A DNA stretch of 9,922 nucleotides from an uncultured Eubacteriales bacterium (GCA_900556575.1 USPO01000039.1:1-9922), one strand, 5' to 3'. Counted from the stretch's first letter, positions 1 to 5,797 are shown. Program-made: numbers and translations. Notes: generated by a model from the sequence alone, not told the origin.

Positions 1-421
1 ATTCAATTGTTAAATCTCTGTTTTCAAAAAGATATGTTGCCTCAACCGCTGCAAGAGTATCGTCATAGGTTAGTCCGCTTACATCAAGGTTTTCAACCAT
101 TACATTGTTTGCAACTGTATCTTTTGGAAGTGTAGTAGTACAGAAAACAAATAAAAATGCAAAAGCAGCGGCAGCAAGAGAAAGTATTGCAATTGCTATC
201 TTTATTAAAATAGGATGCTTTTTGCGTACTTTTTTCTTTGTCACTTTATCATTCCTTTCAGAGTATTCCCGGCGGTTAAAATCGTTTGCCTCTTTAAAAT
301 TATCTTTTTCAATTTTTTCGGATTGTGTATCTGCTTCTTTTTCGAAGAAATCATCTTCTGGTTCATTGATGTCTTGGGCTGTATTTTGAATTTTATTTAT
401 GTTTTTATTTTCTTCTGACAT
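1..421 (-). CDS. Membrane-anchored peptidoglycan-binding/L,D-transpeptidase-like protein (partial, 3' end outside window)
   Basis: The first 140 residues of a protein read on the minus strand from ATG at 421-419. An AAAGGG Shine-Dalgarno lies about 7 bases upstream. Residues 1-68 are a charged, low-complexity cytoplasmic tail ending in a basic stretch (KKKVRKK at 62-68). One hydrophobic segment follows at about 71-93 (LIKIAIAILSLAAAAFAFLF), and the rest should be outside the cell. Residues 109-139 (VENLDVSGLTYDDTLAAVE...) resemble the start of the PG_binding_4 repeat, which precedes the catalytic domain in clostridial L,D-transpeptidases (YkuD type) and VanW/YoaR-like proteins. The catalytic part lies beyond the window, so the choice between these families is inference. 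The membrane topology is read directly. The gene starts 21 bases after the stop of the YkgJ-like gene and is probably cotranscribed with it. Confidence 0.82.
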   Translation of the reverse strand, partial: MSEENKNINKIQNTAQDINEPEDDFFEKEADTQSEKIEKDNFKEANDFNRREYSERNDKVTKKKVRKKHPILIKIAIAILSLAAAAFAFLFVFCTTTLPKDTVANNVMVENLDVSGLTYDDTLAAVEATYLFENRDLTIE

Positions 422-442
422 AGTTTCCCTTTCATGTACTGT

Positions 443-967
443 TTAGAAAAAACGTAAAAAATCATTTATATATTCATTATATTCGCTCATAAAGGCACGA
501 AATTCGGGACTGTGCATTAGAAGTGAAAATGCACGGTGAACATTATGCACAAATCGTTCATCCATATGGTCTATATAGTCTGCTTTTGCAAGCGGACAAA
601 CTGCTTTTCCACGCGGGTCTGTAATAACCTCTAAATTTCCGTCTTTATCTATATGAGGAGTAAGCGGAAAAATTCGGCATGCAAGCGGGCGTGAATATCT
701 GTCACACTCACCTGAACATAGAGCAATCTTAACACTGCGTTTTTTGCCATTATAGTCATACGTCATATCAGATTTTTCTACTGTTGCCCAGTCTGGCTTT
801 AAAAGCTTTATAACCTCTTCCTCTCCCGGAAAAAGAAGCATTCCATTATCTCCGTCCTCGTCGTCGGCACAGCAGGCACCATTACAAAGCTGTCCGCAGT
901 CAACAGGCAGAGGAGTTATATTGTCGAATAATTTATATATCTGCAAATATACATATGCAGCGTTCAT
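443..967 (-). CDS. YkgJ-like putative zinc/iron-chelating domain protein
   Basis: A 174-residue cytoplasmic protein without a signal peptide or membrane segment. It has the cysteine signature of the YkgJ/UPF0153 family (putative zinc- or iron-chelating domain): C24-x3-C28-x3-C32-C33 near the N-terminus, then C84, C88 and C97 in a CDRYSRPLACRIFPLTP-type motif, and C124 further on. The acidic stretch after CC (ADDEDGDNG) followed by LLFPGEEE is, as I recall, common in clostridial members. The biochemical role of these stand-alone proteins is not established. Metal binding is predicted from the cysteines only. The ATG at 967-965 follows a GGAAGG about 12 bases upstream, which is slightly long. 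It lies between mtnN and the membrane-anchored wall protein. A predicted hairpin (991-1021) sits just before its ribosome binding site. Confidence 0.88.
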   Translation of the reverse strand: MNAAYVYLQIYKLFDNITPLPVDCGQLCNGACCADDEDGDNGMLLFPGEEEVIKLLKPDWATVEKSDMTYDYNGKKRSVKIALCSGECDRYSRPLACRIFPLTPHIDKDGNLEVITDPRGKAVCPLAKADYIDHMDERFVHNVHRAFSLLMHSPEFRAFMSEYNEYINDFLRFF

Positions 968-990
968 ATCATAAACCGTCCTTCCAATAA

Positions 991-1021
991 CGGACTGCCG
1001 TAAATATTATGCGGCAATCCG
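991..1021 (-). terminator. Intercistronic hairpin between mtnN and the YkgJ-like gene (terminator or leader hairpin)
   Basis: On the plus strand the arms are CGGACTGCCG (991-1000) and CGGCAATCCG (1012-1021), around an 11-base AT-rich loop. Read as minus-strand RNA, the single C/A mismatch becomes a G-U wobble, so all ten pairs form. That favours function in the mtnN-direction transcript. The tail after the stem on that strand is only UUAUU before GGAAGG, which is poor for an intrinsic terminator. The plus-strand reading has a better T-run (ACTTTTTATG), but no plus-strand gene ends here. It may instead shape the leader of the downstream gene. The assignment as terminator is weak; the inverted repeat itself is clear. 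Confidence 0.4.
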
Positions 1022-1045
1022 ACTTTTTATGTTAAGCTTTATCTT

Positions 1046-1079
1046 ATTATACTATCATAAATTCAGCTTTATTTCAAGC
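1046..1079 (-). promoter_or_regulatory. Possible weak promoter for the YkgJ-like gene
   Basis: A perfect -10 hexamer TATAAT reads on the minus strand at 1051-1046. The only -35-like hexamer nearby, TTGAAA, stands 20 bases upstream, longer than the preferred 16-18, so the promoter would be weak. If real, it would let the YkgJ-like and wall-protein genes be transcribed separately from mtnN, with a leader that contains the 991-1021 hairpin. Confidence 0.3.
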
Positions 1080-1108
1080 GTTTTGAATAAAAAGCCAATA
1101 TTTGATTA

Positions 1109-1816
1109 TTAGGCTAAGGATTTCTTTATATCCTCGAGTAATTCGAGGATAATTTTAATGGAATGTTCAGCAGCAATTTTTGCAAATGTAGGATAATCCA
1201 TTGCACTGTCTGAATTTGCACCATCTGAAATAGCTCTTAAAACGCCGAATGGAACCTTGTTCATATAGCATACATGACCTATGCTTGCACCTTCCATTTC
1301 AGCAGCAATTGCATCAAAGTTAGAGGTGATTTTCTGTCTTTCTTCGTCTTTTGAAATGAATTGGTCGCCGGATGCAATTGTACCTTTTAATACCTTGATT
1401 CCTTCGATATGCTGTGATGCTGTAAACATCATTTCGCAAAGCCAGCGGTCACAAGGAATTCTCACAACATTAATTCCGGATATGTAACCCGGAACGTCAC
1501 CAATGGGCGAAGTATCCATATCGTGCTCCACTACATTTTCGGCAACAGCTATATCACCAATTTTAAATTCTGGTGAAAGTCCGCCTGCAACACCTACATT
1601 AATAATATAAGAAGGGTTGTAAGCTAAAATCATAGTTTGTGTGCATACGGCTGCGTTTACCTTGCCGACTCCGGCAACAGCAACTACAGTATCAATTCCG
1701 TTTATTTCACCGCTGTAAAAATCAACTGTACTTATTGTTTTAACAGTTGGATTTTTCATTAAATCTTTAAGAGCCTGAACTTCTATATCCATAGCTCCGA
1801 TTATTCCTATTAGCAT
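1109..1816 (-). CDS. mtnN: 5'-methylthioadenosine/S-adenosylhomocysteine nucleosidase
   Basis: A 235-residue cytosolic enzyme that cleaves the glycosidic bond of methylthioadenosine and S-adenosylhomocysteine, releasing adenine. It serves methionine salvage and removes SAH, an inhibitor of methyltransferases; the SAH branch feeds LuxS. The length matches the family (about 230). It opens with MLIGIIGAMDIEV, which carries the catalytic-site Glu12. The core motifs are VAGVGKVNAA (47-56), NVGVAGGL (73-80), SGDQFI (149-154), AAEMEGASIGHVC (171-183, Glu175 equivalent to E. coli Glu174) and RAISDGA (194-200, Asp198 equivalent to the catalytic Asp197). The start is supported by CGGAG about 9 bases upstream and a near-consensus promoter on the same strand. 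The gene is first in a minus-strand run and is divergent from the exonuclease operon. No key residue is missing. Confidence 0.97.
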   Translation of the reverse strand: MLIGIIGAMDIEVQALKDLMKNPTVKTISTVDFYSGEINGIDTVVAVAGVGKVNAAVCTQTMILAYNPSYIINVGVAGGLSPEFKIGDIAVAENVVEHDMDTSPIGDVPGYISGINVVRIPCDRWLCEMMFTASQHIEGIKVLKGTIASGDQFISKDEERQKITSNFDAIAAEMEGASIGHVCYMNKVPFGVLRAISDGANSDSAMDYPTFAKIAAEHSIKIILELLEDIKKSLA

Positions 1817-1849
1817 AAAAGTATTCTCCGTTTCTTGTTAGTATATAAT

Positions 1850-1877
1850 AGAGATTTCAGTGTTTTATAGTATCTCT
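1850..1877 (-). promoter_or_regulatory. Predicted 5'-end hairpin of the mtnN transcript
   Basis: A perfect 6-bp inverted repeat, AGAGAT (1850-1855) and ATCTCT (1872-1877), flanks a 16-base loop. The predicted transcription start of the mtnN promoter falls near 1878, so the stem would form at the very 5' end of the mRNA. Such 5' stems can protect transcripts from decay. That role is inference and the stem is short and AT-rich. Confidence 0.3.
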
Positions 1878-1884
1878 TATTATA

Positions 1885-1913
1885 ATTATAATATGTTTTT
1901 TACTAAAAGTCAA
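1885..1913 (-). promoter_or_regulatory. Sigma-A promoter for mtnN
   Basis: Read on the minus strand: -35 TTGACT (1913-1908), a 17-base spacer (1907-1891) and a perfect -10 TATAAT (1890-1885). This is five of six and six of six matches to consensus with the ideal spacing. The predicted start near 1878 leaves a leader of about 60 bases before the mtnN ATG. Confidence 0.85.
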
Positions 1914-1920
1914 ATATCTT

Positions 1921-1949
1921 TTGACATTTAAATAAAAAAGTTGTATAAT
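1921..1949 (+). promoter_or_regulatory. Consensus sigma-A promoter for the exonuclease-phosphatase-recQ operon
   Basis: A full consensus promoter: -35 TTGACA (1921-1926), a 17-base spacer and -10 TATAAT (1944-1949). The predicted start near 1956 gives a leader of about 70 bases before the ATG at 2028, with no strong secondary structure seen. The -35 lies only seven bases from the -35 of the opposing mtnN promoter. Together the two form the inverted repeat GTCAAA-N5-TTTGAC (1909-1925). Confidence 0.9.
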
Positions 1950-2027
1950 AGTAAAGGACTAGCCGATACAATTTATAAATAAAGAAAAAACAGACGTATA
2001 TAGATACAATGGAATGGAGGAAAAATA

Positions 2028-2666
2028 ATGGATTTTACGGCAATAGATTTTGAGACTGCAACTTCATTGCCTACTAGTATATGTTCTATGGGAATATGTG
2101 TAGTGGAAAATAATGAAGTTGTGGAACGCCGGGGCATATTTATTCGTCCGGAGCCGTTTGAGTTTAATGAATATAATACGAAAATACATGGAATAACGCC
2201 TGATATGGTAAAGGATATGCCTACATTTGCAGAATACTGGGAGATAATAAGACCATATATTGAAGGAAAAACAATAGTTGCTCATAATGCTATGTTTGAT
2301 GTAGGTGCAATGTGTGCAACATTAGAAGCAGCAGGAATACAATATCCGTCTTTTAATTATGTGTGTACGGTTAAGCTTTCGCAGCAGGCTTATCCGGAAC
2401 TTCCGAGTCATAAGTTAAATCATCTTTGTGATGCACTTGGGGTAAAGTTTCATCATCATCAGGCATATGATGATGCGTATGGTTGTGCAGCGGTTCTTAT
2501 AAATATATTAGAGGATTTTAATTTAAATTCAATAAATGAAATAGAACATTTCTTTGAGGTGGACCGAGGCACTGTCTATCCGGGCTGCAAGGTTTCGTTT
2601 AAGAAAAAGAAGAAAAAGAAGAAAAAGAAGGTAAAGAGCAGGAGAATAAGAAAGGCGGCAATATAA
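2028..2666 (+). CDS. DEDDh-family 3'-5' exonuclease with a poly-lysine C-terminal tail
   Basis: A 212-residue protein of the RNase T/DnaQ exonuclease superfamily, which hydrolyses nucleic acids from the 3' end with two metal ions. All DEDDh residues are visible: Asp7 and Glu9 in AIDFET, Asp91 in HNAMFD (86-91), and His144-x-Ala-x-x-Asp149 in HQAYDD. The order and spacing resemble DNA polymerase III epsilon and the exonuclease domain of PolC, but no polymerase domain is present, so it is a stand-alone enzyme. The fold ends near residue 165. The tail contains ten consecutive lysines (192-201) and then VKSRRIRKAAI, a strongly basic end that probably binds nucleic acid. The start has GGAGG (2016-2020) seven bases upstream. 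The stop shares one base with the next ATG (TAATG), implying translational coupling. Whether the substrate is DNA or RNA cannot be told. Confidence 0.93.
   Translation: MDFTAIDFETATSLPTSICSMGICVVENNEVVERRGIFIRPEPFEFNEYNTKIHGITPDMVKDMPTFAEYWEIIRPYIEGKTIVAHNAMFDVGAMCATLEAAGIQYPSFNYVCTVKLSQQAYPELPSHKLNHLCDALGVKFHHHQAYDDAYGCAAVLINILEDFNLNSINEIEHFFEVDRGTVYPGCKVSFKKKKKKKKKKVKSRRIRKAAI
2601..2630 (+). repeat. Tandem 9-bp repeat coding poly-lysine
   Basis: Three perfect in-frame copies of AAGAAAAAG (2601-2627) plus a further AAG encode ten lysines at the end of the exonuclease. The nine-base period keeps frame when copies are gained or lost, so length variation among strains would change only the number of lysines. 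Confidence 0.9.
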
Positions 2667-3427
2667 TGAAGGAACTTATAGAGCTTATAAAATCATTGAA
2701 GCCATTACTTACTGATAAAAAAATGAGCGGAAATGTGACTGAAAAGGGACGTGCTGATTTCGTTACAGATGTTGATTTGTCTGTTCAGAAAAAATTGAAA
2801 AATGAACTTTTGAGCCGTTATCCGGATGTTCAGTTTATGGGGGAAGAAGGAACTCATGATAATATAGATTTTTCGGGCAGGGTATGGATTTTAGATCCTG
2901 TTGACGGAACTACAAATCTTATCCATGATTATAAAATGAGTGCGGTGTCACTCGGACTTTTGGATAACGGCGAACCGGTGCTAGGGATTGTATACAATCC
3001 GTTCACAGATGAGCTTTTCTATGCAGAAAAGGGAAAGGGTGCATATTTAAACGGAGAAAGAATAAAGGTAAGTGCAGCGGATAAACTTTTTAATGCTTTG
3101 GTCGCATTTGGAACATCACCGTATGAAAAAGAACTTGCAGATATTAATTTCAAAATTATAAAAGAGATGTATCTGAAAAGCGGCGATATAAGAAGAAGCG
3201 GAAGCGCGGCACTTGATTTGGTATATATTGCTTGCGGAAGAACGGATGGATTTTTTGAAAAGAATTTGAAGCCGTGGGATTACTGTGCAGGAATCTGTAT
3301 TGTAAATGAAGCAGGCGGATGTGTGACTAATATGGGTGGCGGAGCTGTTACTTTTAATAAAAATTCGGATATTCTTGCGACAAATGGAAAACTCCATAGG
3401 GAAATGCTTGCGGTAATTGATGTATGA
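2666..3427 (+). CDS. Inositol monophosphatase-family phosphatase
   Basis: A 253-residue cytosolic, Mg-dependent, Li-sensitive-type phosphatase of the IMPase/SuhB/CysQ superfamily. Motifs are complete: metal-binding Glu60-Glu61 in GEEG, WILDPVDGTTN at 74-84 (Asp77, Asp80), and WDYCAG at 204-209 with the last metal-binding Asp205. Length is normal. The family includes enzymes acting on inositol 1-phosphate, fructose 1,6-bisphosphate and 3'-phosphoadenosine 5'-phosphate. The residues seen do not settle which. It is second in an operon between a 3'-5' exonuclease and RecQ, overlapping the first by one base and the third by four (ATGA). That context makes a nucleotide substrate or an accessory role in nucleic acid metabolism possible, but this is inference. 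The ATG is preceded by a weak AAAGG and likely depends on coupling to the upstream stop. Confidence 0.92.
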   Translation: MKELIELIKSLKPLLTDKKMSGNVTEKGRADFVTDVDLSVQKKLKNELLSRYPDVQFMGEEGTHDNIDFSGRVWILDPVDGTTNLIHDYKMSAVSLGLLDNGEPVLGIVYNPFTDELFYAEKGKGAYLNGERIKVSAADKLFNALVAFGTSPYEKELADINFKIIKEMYLKSGDIRRSGSAALDLVYIACGRTDGFFEKNLKPWDYCAGICIVNEAGGCVTNMGGGAVTFNKNSDILATNGKLHREMLAVIDV

Positions 3428-5025
3428 CTAAGGAAGAAACACTAAAAAAATATTTCGGACATGACGGATTCAGAGAAGGACAGGAACCGCTTATAGACTC
3501 TCTTTTAAACGGACATGATGCCGTTGGAATAATGCCGACGGGAGCCGGAAAATCCATATGCTATCAGATACCTGCAGTTATGCTTGATGGAGTGGCAATT
3601 GTTGTTTCACCATTGATTTCTCTTATGAAAGATCAGGTAAATGCATTAAATCAGATGGGCATACCGGCTGCATATTTAAACAGTTCACTGACGGAGCGTC
3701 AGTTTAGAATAGCTCTTTCAAGAGCCTATCACGGGGCTTATAAAATTATATATGTTGCACCGGAGAGGCTGGATACAGCGGGATTTATGCAGCTGGCGGA
3801 AAGTATTCATATATCTATGATAACAGTCGATGAGGCACACTGCATTTCGCAATGGGGGCAGGATTTCAGACCGGGGTATTTAAGGATAAGAGAATTTATA
3901 GACCGCCTTTCGTATCGTCCGGTTATAGGTGCGTTTACTGCGACTGCAACCGCTCATGTAAGAGATGATATAATAAATATTTTAAAGCTTGATAAACCAA
4001 GGGTTGTTACAACGGGATTTGACAGAAAAAATCTGTATTTTGGTGTGGAGCATCCGAGAGATAAAATGCTTGCGCTTATGCGGATATTAAAGAAAAATAG
4101 GGATAAAAGCGGGATAATTTACTGTTCTACAAGAAAAAACGTAGAAGAAGTATGCAGCAAACTTTGTCAAAAAGGATATGATGCAACGAGATATCATGCC
4201 GGACTTGAGGAAGAGGAAAAAATATTGAATCAGGAAGATTTCCTTTATGACCGAAAAACTGTTATGGTAGCAACCAATGCTTTTGGTATGGGAATAGATA
4301 AATCAAATGTATCCTTTGTTATACATTATAATATGCCGAAAGATTTGGAAAGCTATTACCAGGAGGCGGGACGTGCCGGACGTGACGGAGAAGAGGCAGA
4401 ATGTATATTGCTGTATGCAAAGAAAGATGTAAGTCTTGCAAAATGGCTTTTGAATAACAGTGCACCGAATGAAATGCTTACGGAGGAGCAGAGAGAAGAG
4501 GTTAAGAAACGTGACTTGGAGCGTCTGAAGCAGATGACCTTTTACAGCACGACAAACAGATGTCTTAGACAATTTATATTAAATTATTTTGGAGATCATA
4601 GGCAATGTACCTGCGGCAAATGTTCCAGCTGCTGTCCGGAGAAACAGATAGAGCCGCGTAACAGCGAAAACTCATCAAATACAAGGCGGACAAGAGTATC
4701 TGATATATATGTCAGTGACCGTGATGATTACGGAATGGGAGAATGGTATGCAAGGCAGGCAGTAAAAAAGCCGGTATCGAATACACCTTTTACCGAAAAG
4801 GAAGAAGAACTGTTCGGTATACTTAAAGCGTTAAGAAGTGAAAAGGCAAAGATTGCGGGAGTACCTGCATTTGTTGTCTTTACTGATGCAGCACTTAGAG
4901 ATATGTGTAAGAAAAAACCAAAAACAAAGACAGAATTTTTGGAGGTAAGCGGAGTAGGTCAAGCAAAAGCGGATAGGTATGCAGCGGCATTTACTGCGGC
5001 CATAAAAAAATTTATTAATGGTTAG
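3424..5025 (+). CDS. recQ: RecQ-family ATP-dependent DNA helicase lacking the winged-helix domain
   Basis: A 533-residue superfamily 2 helicase that unwinds DNA 3'-5' in recombinational repair. Helicase core: Walker A PTGAGKS (38-44), VDEAHCISQWGQDFRP (135-150, DEAH plus the RecQ aromatic-rich loop), motif III TATAT (172-176), and motif VI QEAGRAGRDG (313-322). The zinc subdomain has Cys380, Cys397, Cys400 and Cys403, the same spacing as E. coli RecQ. Residues 456-533 look like an HRDC domain (SGVGQAKADRY near the end). Only about 50 residues of charged linker separate zinc site and HRDC, where E. coli RecQ has a winged helix of over 100. The protein is therefore shorter than the 590-610 typical for three-domain RecQ. 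The ATG overlaps the phosphatase stop by four bases without a good Shine-Dalgarno, so translation is probably coupled. Confidence 0.96.
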   Translation: MTKEETLKKYFGHDGFREGQEPLIDSLLNGHDAVGIMPTGAGKSICYQIPAVMLDGVAIVVSPLISLMKDQVNALNQMGIPAAYLNSSLTERQFRIALSRAYHGAYKIIYVAPERLDTAGFMQLAESIHISMITVDEAHCISQWGQDFRPGYLRIREFIDRLSYRPVIGAFTATATAHVRDDIINILKLDKPRVVTTGFDRKNLYFGVEHPRDKMLALMRILKKNRDKSGIIYCSTRKNVEEVCSKLCQKGYDATRYHAGLEEEEKILNQEDFLYDRKTVMVATNAFGMGIDKSNVSFVIHYNMPKDLESYYQEAGRAGRDGEEAECILLYAKKDVSLAKWLLNNSAPNEMLTEEQREEVKKRDLERLKQMTFYSTTNRCLRQFILNYFGDHRQCTCGKCSSCCPEKQIEPRNSENSSNTRRTRVSDIYVSDRDDYGMGEWYARQAVKKPVSNTPFTEKEEELFGILKALRSEKAKIAGVPAFVVFTDAALRDMCKKKPKTKTEFLEVSGVGQAKADRYAAAFTAAIKKFING

Positions 5026-5029
5026 GAGA

Positions 5030-5072
5030 GGCTGTTGCAAAACTCAAATAGTTTTGTGACAGCCCCTTACTT
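5030..5072 (+). terminator. Strong hairpin terminator after recQ
   Basis: Arms GGCTGTTGCAAAACT (5030-5044) and AGTTTTGTGACAGCC (5050-5064) give fifteen consecutive pairs, two of them G-T wobbles, around a five-base loop. The sequence then runs CCTTACTTTATATATT. It starts five bases after the recQ stop. The T tract is interrupted, so termination may be incomplete. The GGCTGTTGCAAAA arm also resembles terminal repeats of some insertion sequences, so a dispersed palindromic repeat serving as terminator is an alternative origin. Confidence 0.75.
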
Positions 5073-5218
5073 TATATATTACAGAGCATGATTGAATTCA
5101 AATTTAGAAATTTTAATTTGATTTTTAGCATAAAAACGGACGTTTTGTGCAGGGTGCTTAGTTTATGGATAAAAATATAAGAAAAAATTAGCTGTAAAAA
5201 AAGACTTTAAAATTAAAA
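5073..5218 (+). other. AT-rich gene-free stretch upstream of the alpha operon
   Basis: No plausible gene is seen here. It contains two small inverted repeats. TCAAATT (5098-5104) and AATTTGA (5115-5121) are followed by a T run. GCATAAAA (5128-5135) and TTTTGTGC (5143-5150) form a hairpin of eight pairs, including a G-T. The rest is A-rich sequence with no recognised signal. Neither infA nor rpmJ, the usual genes before rpsM in Firmicutes, is present. Confidence 0.6.
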
Positions 5219-5236
5219 TGTTCTAATATTAGAACA
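5219..5236. promoter_or_regulatory. 18-bp perfect palindrome, candidate operator of the alpha operon
   Basis: TGTTCTAATATTAGAACA is a perfect palindrome. It ends 18 bases before the start of the extended -10 of the alpha-operon promoter, so it covers the position of the -35. It has no non-palindromic loop, which fits a dimeric DNA-binding protein better than an RNA hairpin. I do not recognise the factor. The half-site orientation (GTTC...GAAC) is opposite to the Gram-positive LexA box. Confidence 0.5.
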
Positions 5237-5253
5237 AAACAAAAATAAATATA

Positions 5254-5262
5254 TGGTATAAT
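5254..5262 (+). promoter_or_regulatory. Extended -10 promoter of the alpha operon
   Basis: TGGTATAAT is a perfect extended -10 (TGN plus TATAAT). At the expected -35 position the sequence is ACAAAA, a poor match, and is overlapped by the end of the 18-bp palindrome. Extended -10 promoters can work without a -35. The predicted start near 5269 leaves a leader of about 160 bases before rpsM. Confidence 0.65.
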
Positions 5263-5264
5263 AA

Positions 5265-5428
5265 TTTGCAGTGCTGTTGAAAGACAGTCTATTTGTTGAG
5301 TGCAAAAATGAACATTGAGATGATTATATCCGTCCATATGGACAGGTTATAATATATGAAGATTTATTCTTCAATCAACACTATAATTAAATTTTTGATG
5401 ATATCTTTAAATGGAGGTGTAGAAAAGT
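5265..5428 (+). promoter_or_regulatory. Structured leader of the alpha operon
   Basis: Four inverted repeats are visible. TTTGCA (5265-5270) pairs with TGCAAA (5301-5306), enclosing GCTGT/ACAGT (5273-5277, 5284-5288). GTCCATATGGAC (5332-5343) is a perfect 12-bp palindrome. TGAAGA and TCTTCA (5357-5362, 5368-5373) form a 6-bp stem with a five-base loop. The ribosome binding site GGAGGTG (5413-5419) is unpaired by these. Ribosomal operons are often regulated by binding of one of their own proteins to the leader (S4 for alpha operons). Whether this leader does so is inference; no known motif is matched. Confidence 0.4.
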
Positions 5429-5797
5429 ATGGCAAGAATAGCAGGTGTTGACTTACCAAAGGAAAAGAGAGTGGAAATTGGTCTTACCTATATTTACGGC
5501 ATTGGCGTTCCGAGCTCAAGAAAGATCTTGGCTGAGAGCGGAATCAACCCGGACACACGTGTAAAGGACCTTACTGATGCAGAGGTGAACAAGCTTCGTG
5601 AAATTATTGACGAGCAGTTTACTGTTGAGGGTGACTTGAGAAGACAGGTAGCATTAGACATTAAGAGACTTATGGAAATCGGCTGCTACAGAGGCATCAG
5701 ACACAGAAAGGGTCTTCCGGTAAGAGGACAGAACACAAAGAACAATGCTAGAACCCGTAAGGGTCCTGCAAAGACAATCGCAGGAAAGAAGAAATAA
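5429..5797 (+). CDS. rpsM: 30S ribosomal protein S13
   Basis: A 122-residue S13, the small-subunit head protein that contacts 16S rRNA, the P-site tRNA and the intersubunit bridges to the 50S. It begins MARIAGVDLPKEKRVEIGLTYIYGIG, the diagnostic S13 N-terminus, has the conserved RRxxxxDIKRLMEIGCYRGIRHRKGLPVRGQ region (about 71-101), and ends in the basic tail KGPAKTIAGKKK. Length is typical. The start has an excellent GGAGGTG nine bases upstream. It is first in the operon rpsM-rpsK-rpsD-rpoA-rplQ. Codon use is biased to AAG for lysine, as in the other genes of the operon and unlike the exonuclease-recQ genes upstream. Confidence 0.99.
   Translation: MARIAGVDLPKEKRVEIGLTYIYGIGVPSSRKILAESGINPDTRVKDLTDAEVNKLREIIDEQFTVEGDLRRQVALDIKRLMEIGCYRGIRHRKGLPVRGQNTKNNARTRKGPAKTIAGKKK

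Noticed and set aside
105..418. Plus-strand open frames opposite the wall-protein gene
   Set aside because: They are low-complexity Phe/Ser-rich complements of the well-supported minus-strand gene, which has a ribosome binding site, a membrane anchor and a recognisable domain start.
1817..1884. SAM or SAH riboswitch before mtnN
   Set aside because: The leader is only about 60 bases with one short 6-bp stem and no conserved riboswitch core that I can recognise.
1965..2010. 8-bp direct repeat GATACAAT in the leader of the exonuclease operon
   Set aside because: Too short in AT-rich DNA to separate from chance, and no paired symmetry.
5219..5236. The palindrome before rpsM as a LexA/SOS box
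   Set aside because: The Gram-positive LexA site has GAAC-N4-GTTC. Here the half-sites are in the opposite order (GTTC...GAAC) and further apart.
5348..5353. A second TATAAT before rpsM as another promoter
   Set aside because: No TG extension and no -35 match at 16-19 bases (TATATC at 17). AT-rich chance match is likely.
5026..5428. A hidden infA or rpmJ gene in the gap before rpsM
   Set aside because: No frame in this stretch gives the short, cysteine- and lysine-rich L36 sequence or an IF-1 fold. The stretch is AT-rich and stop-dense.
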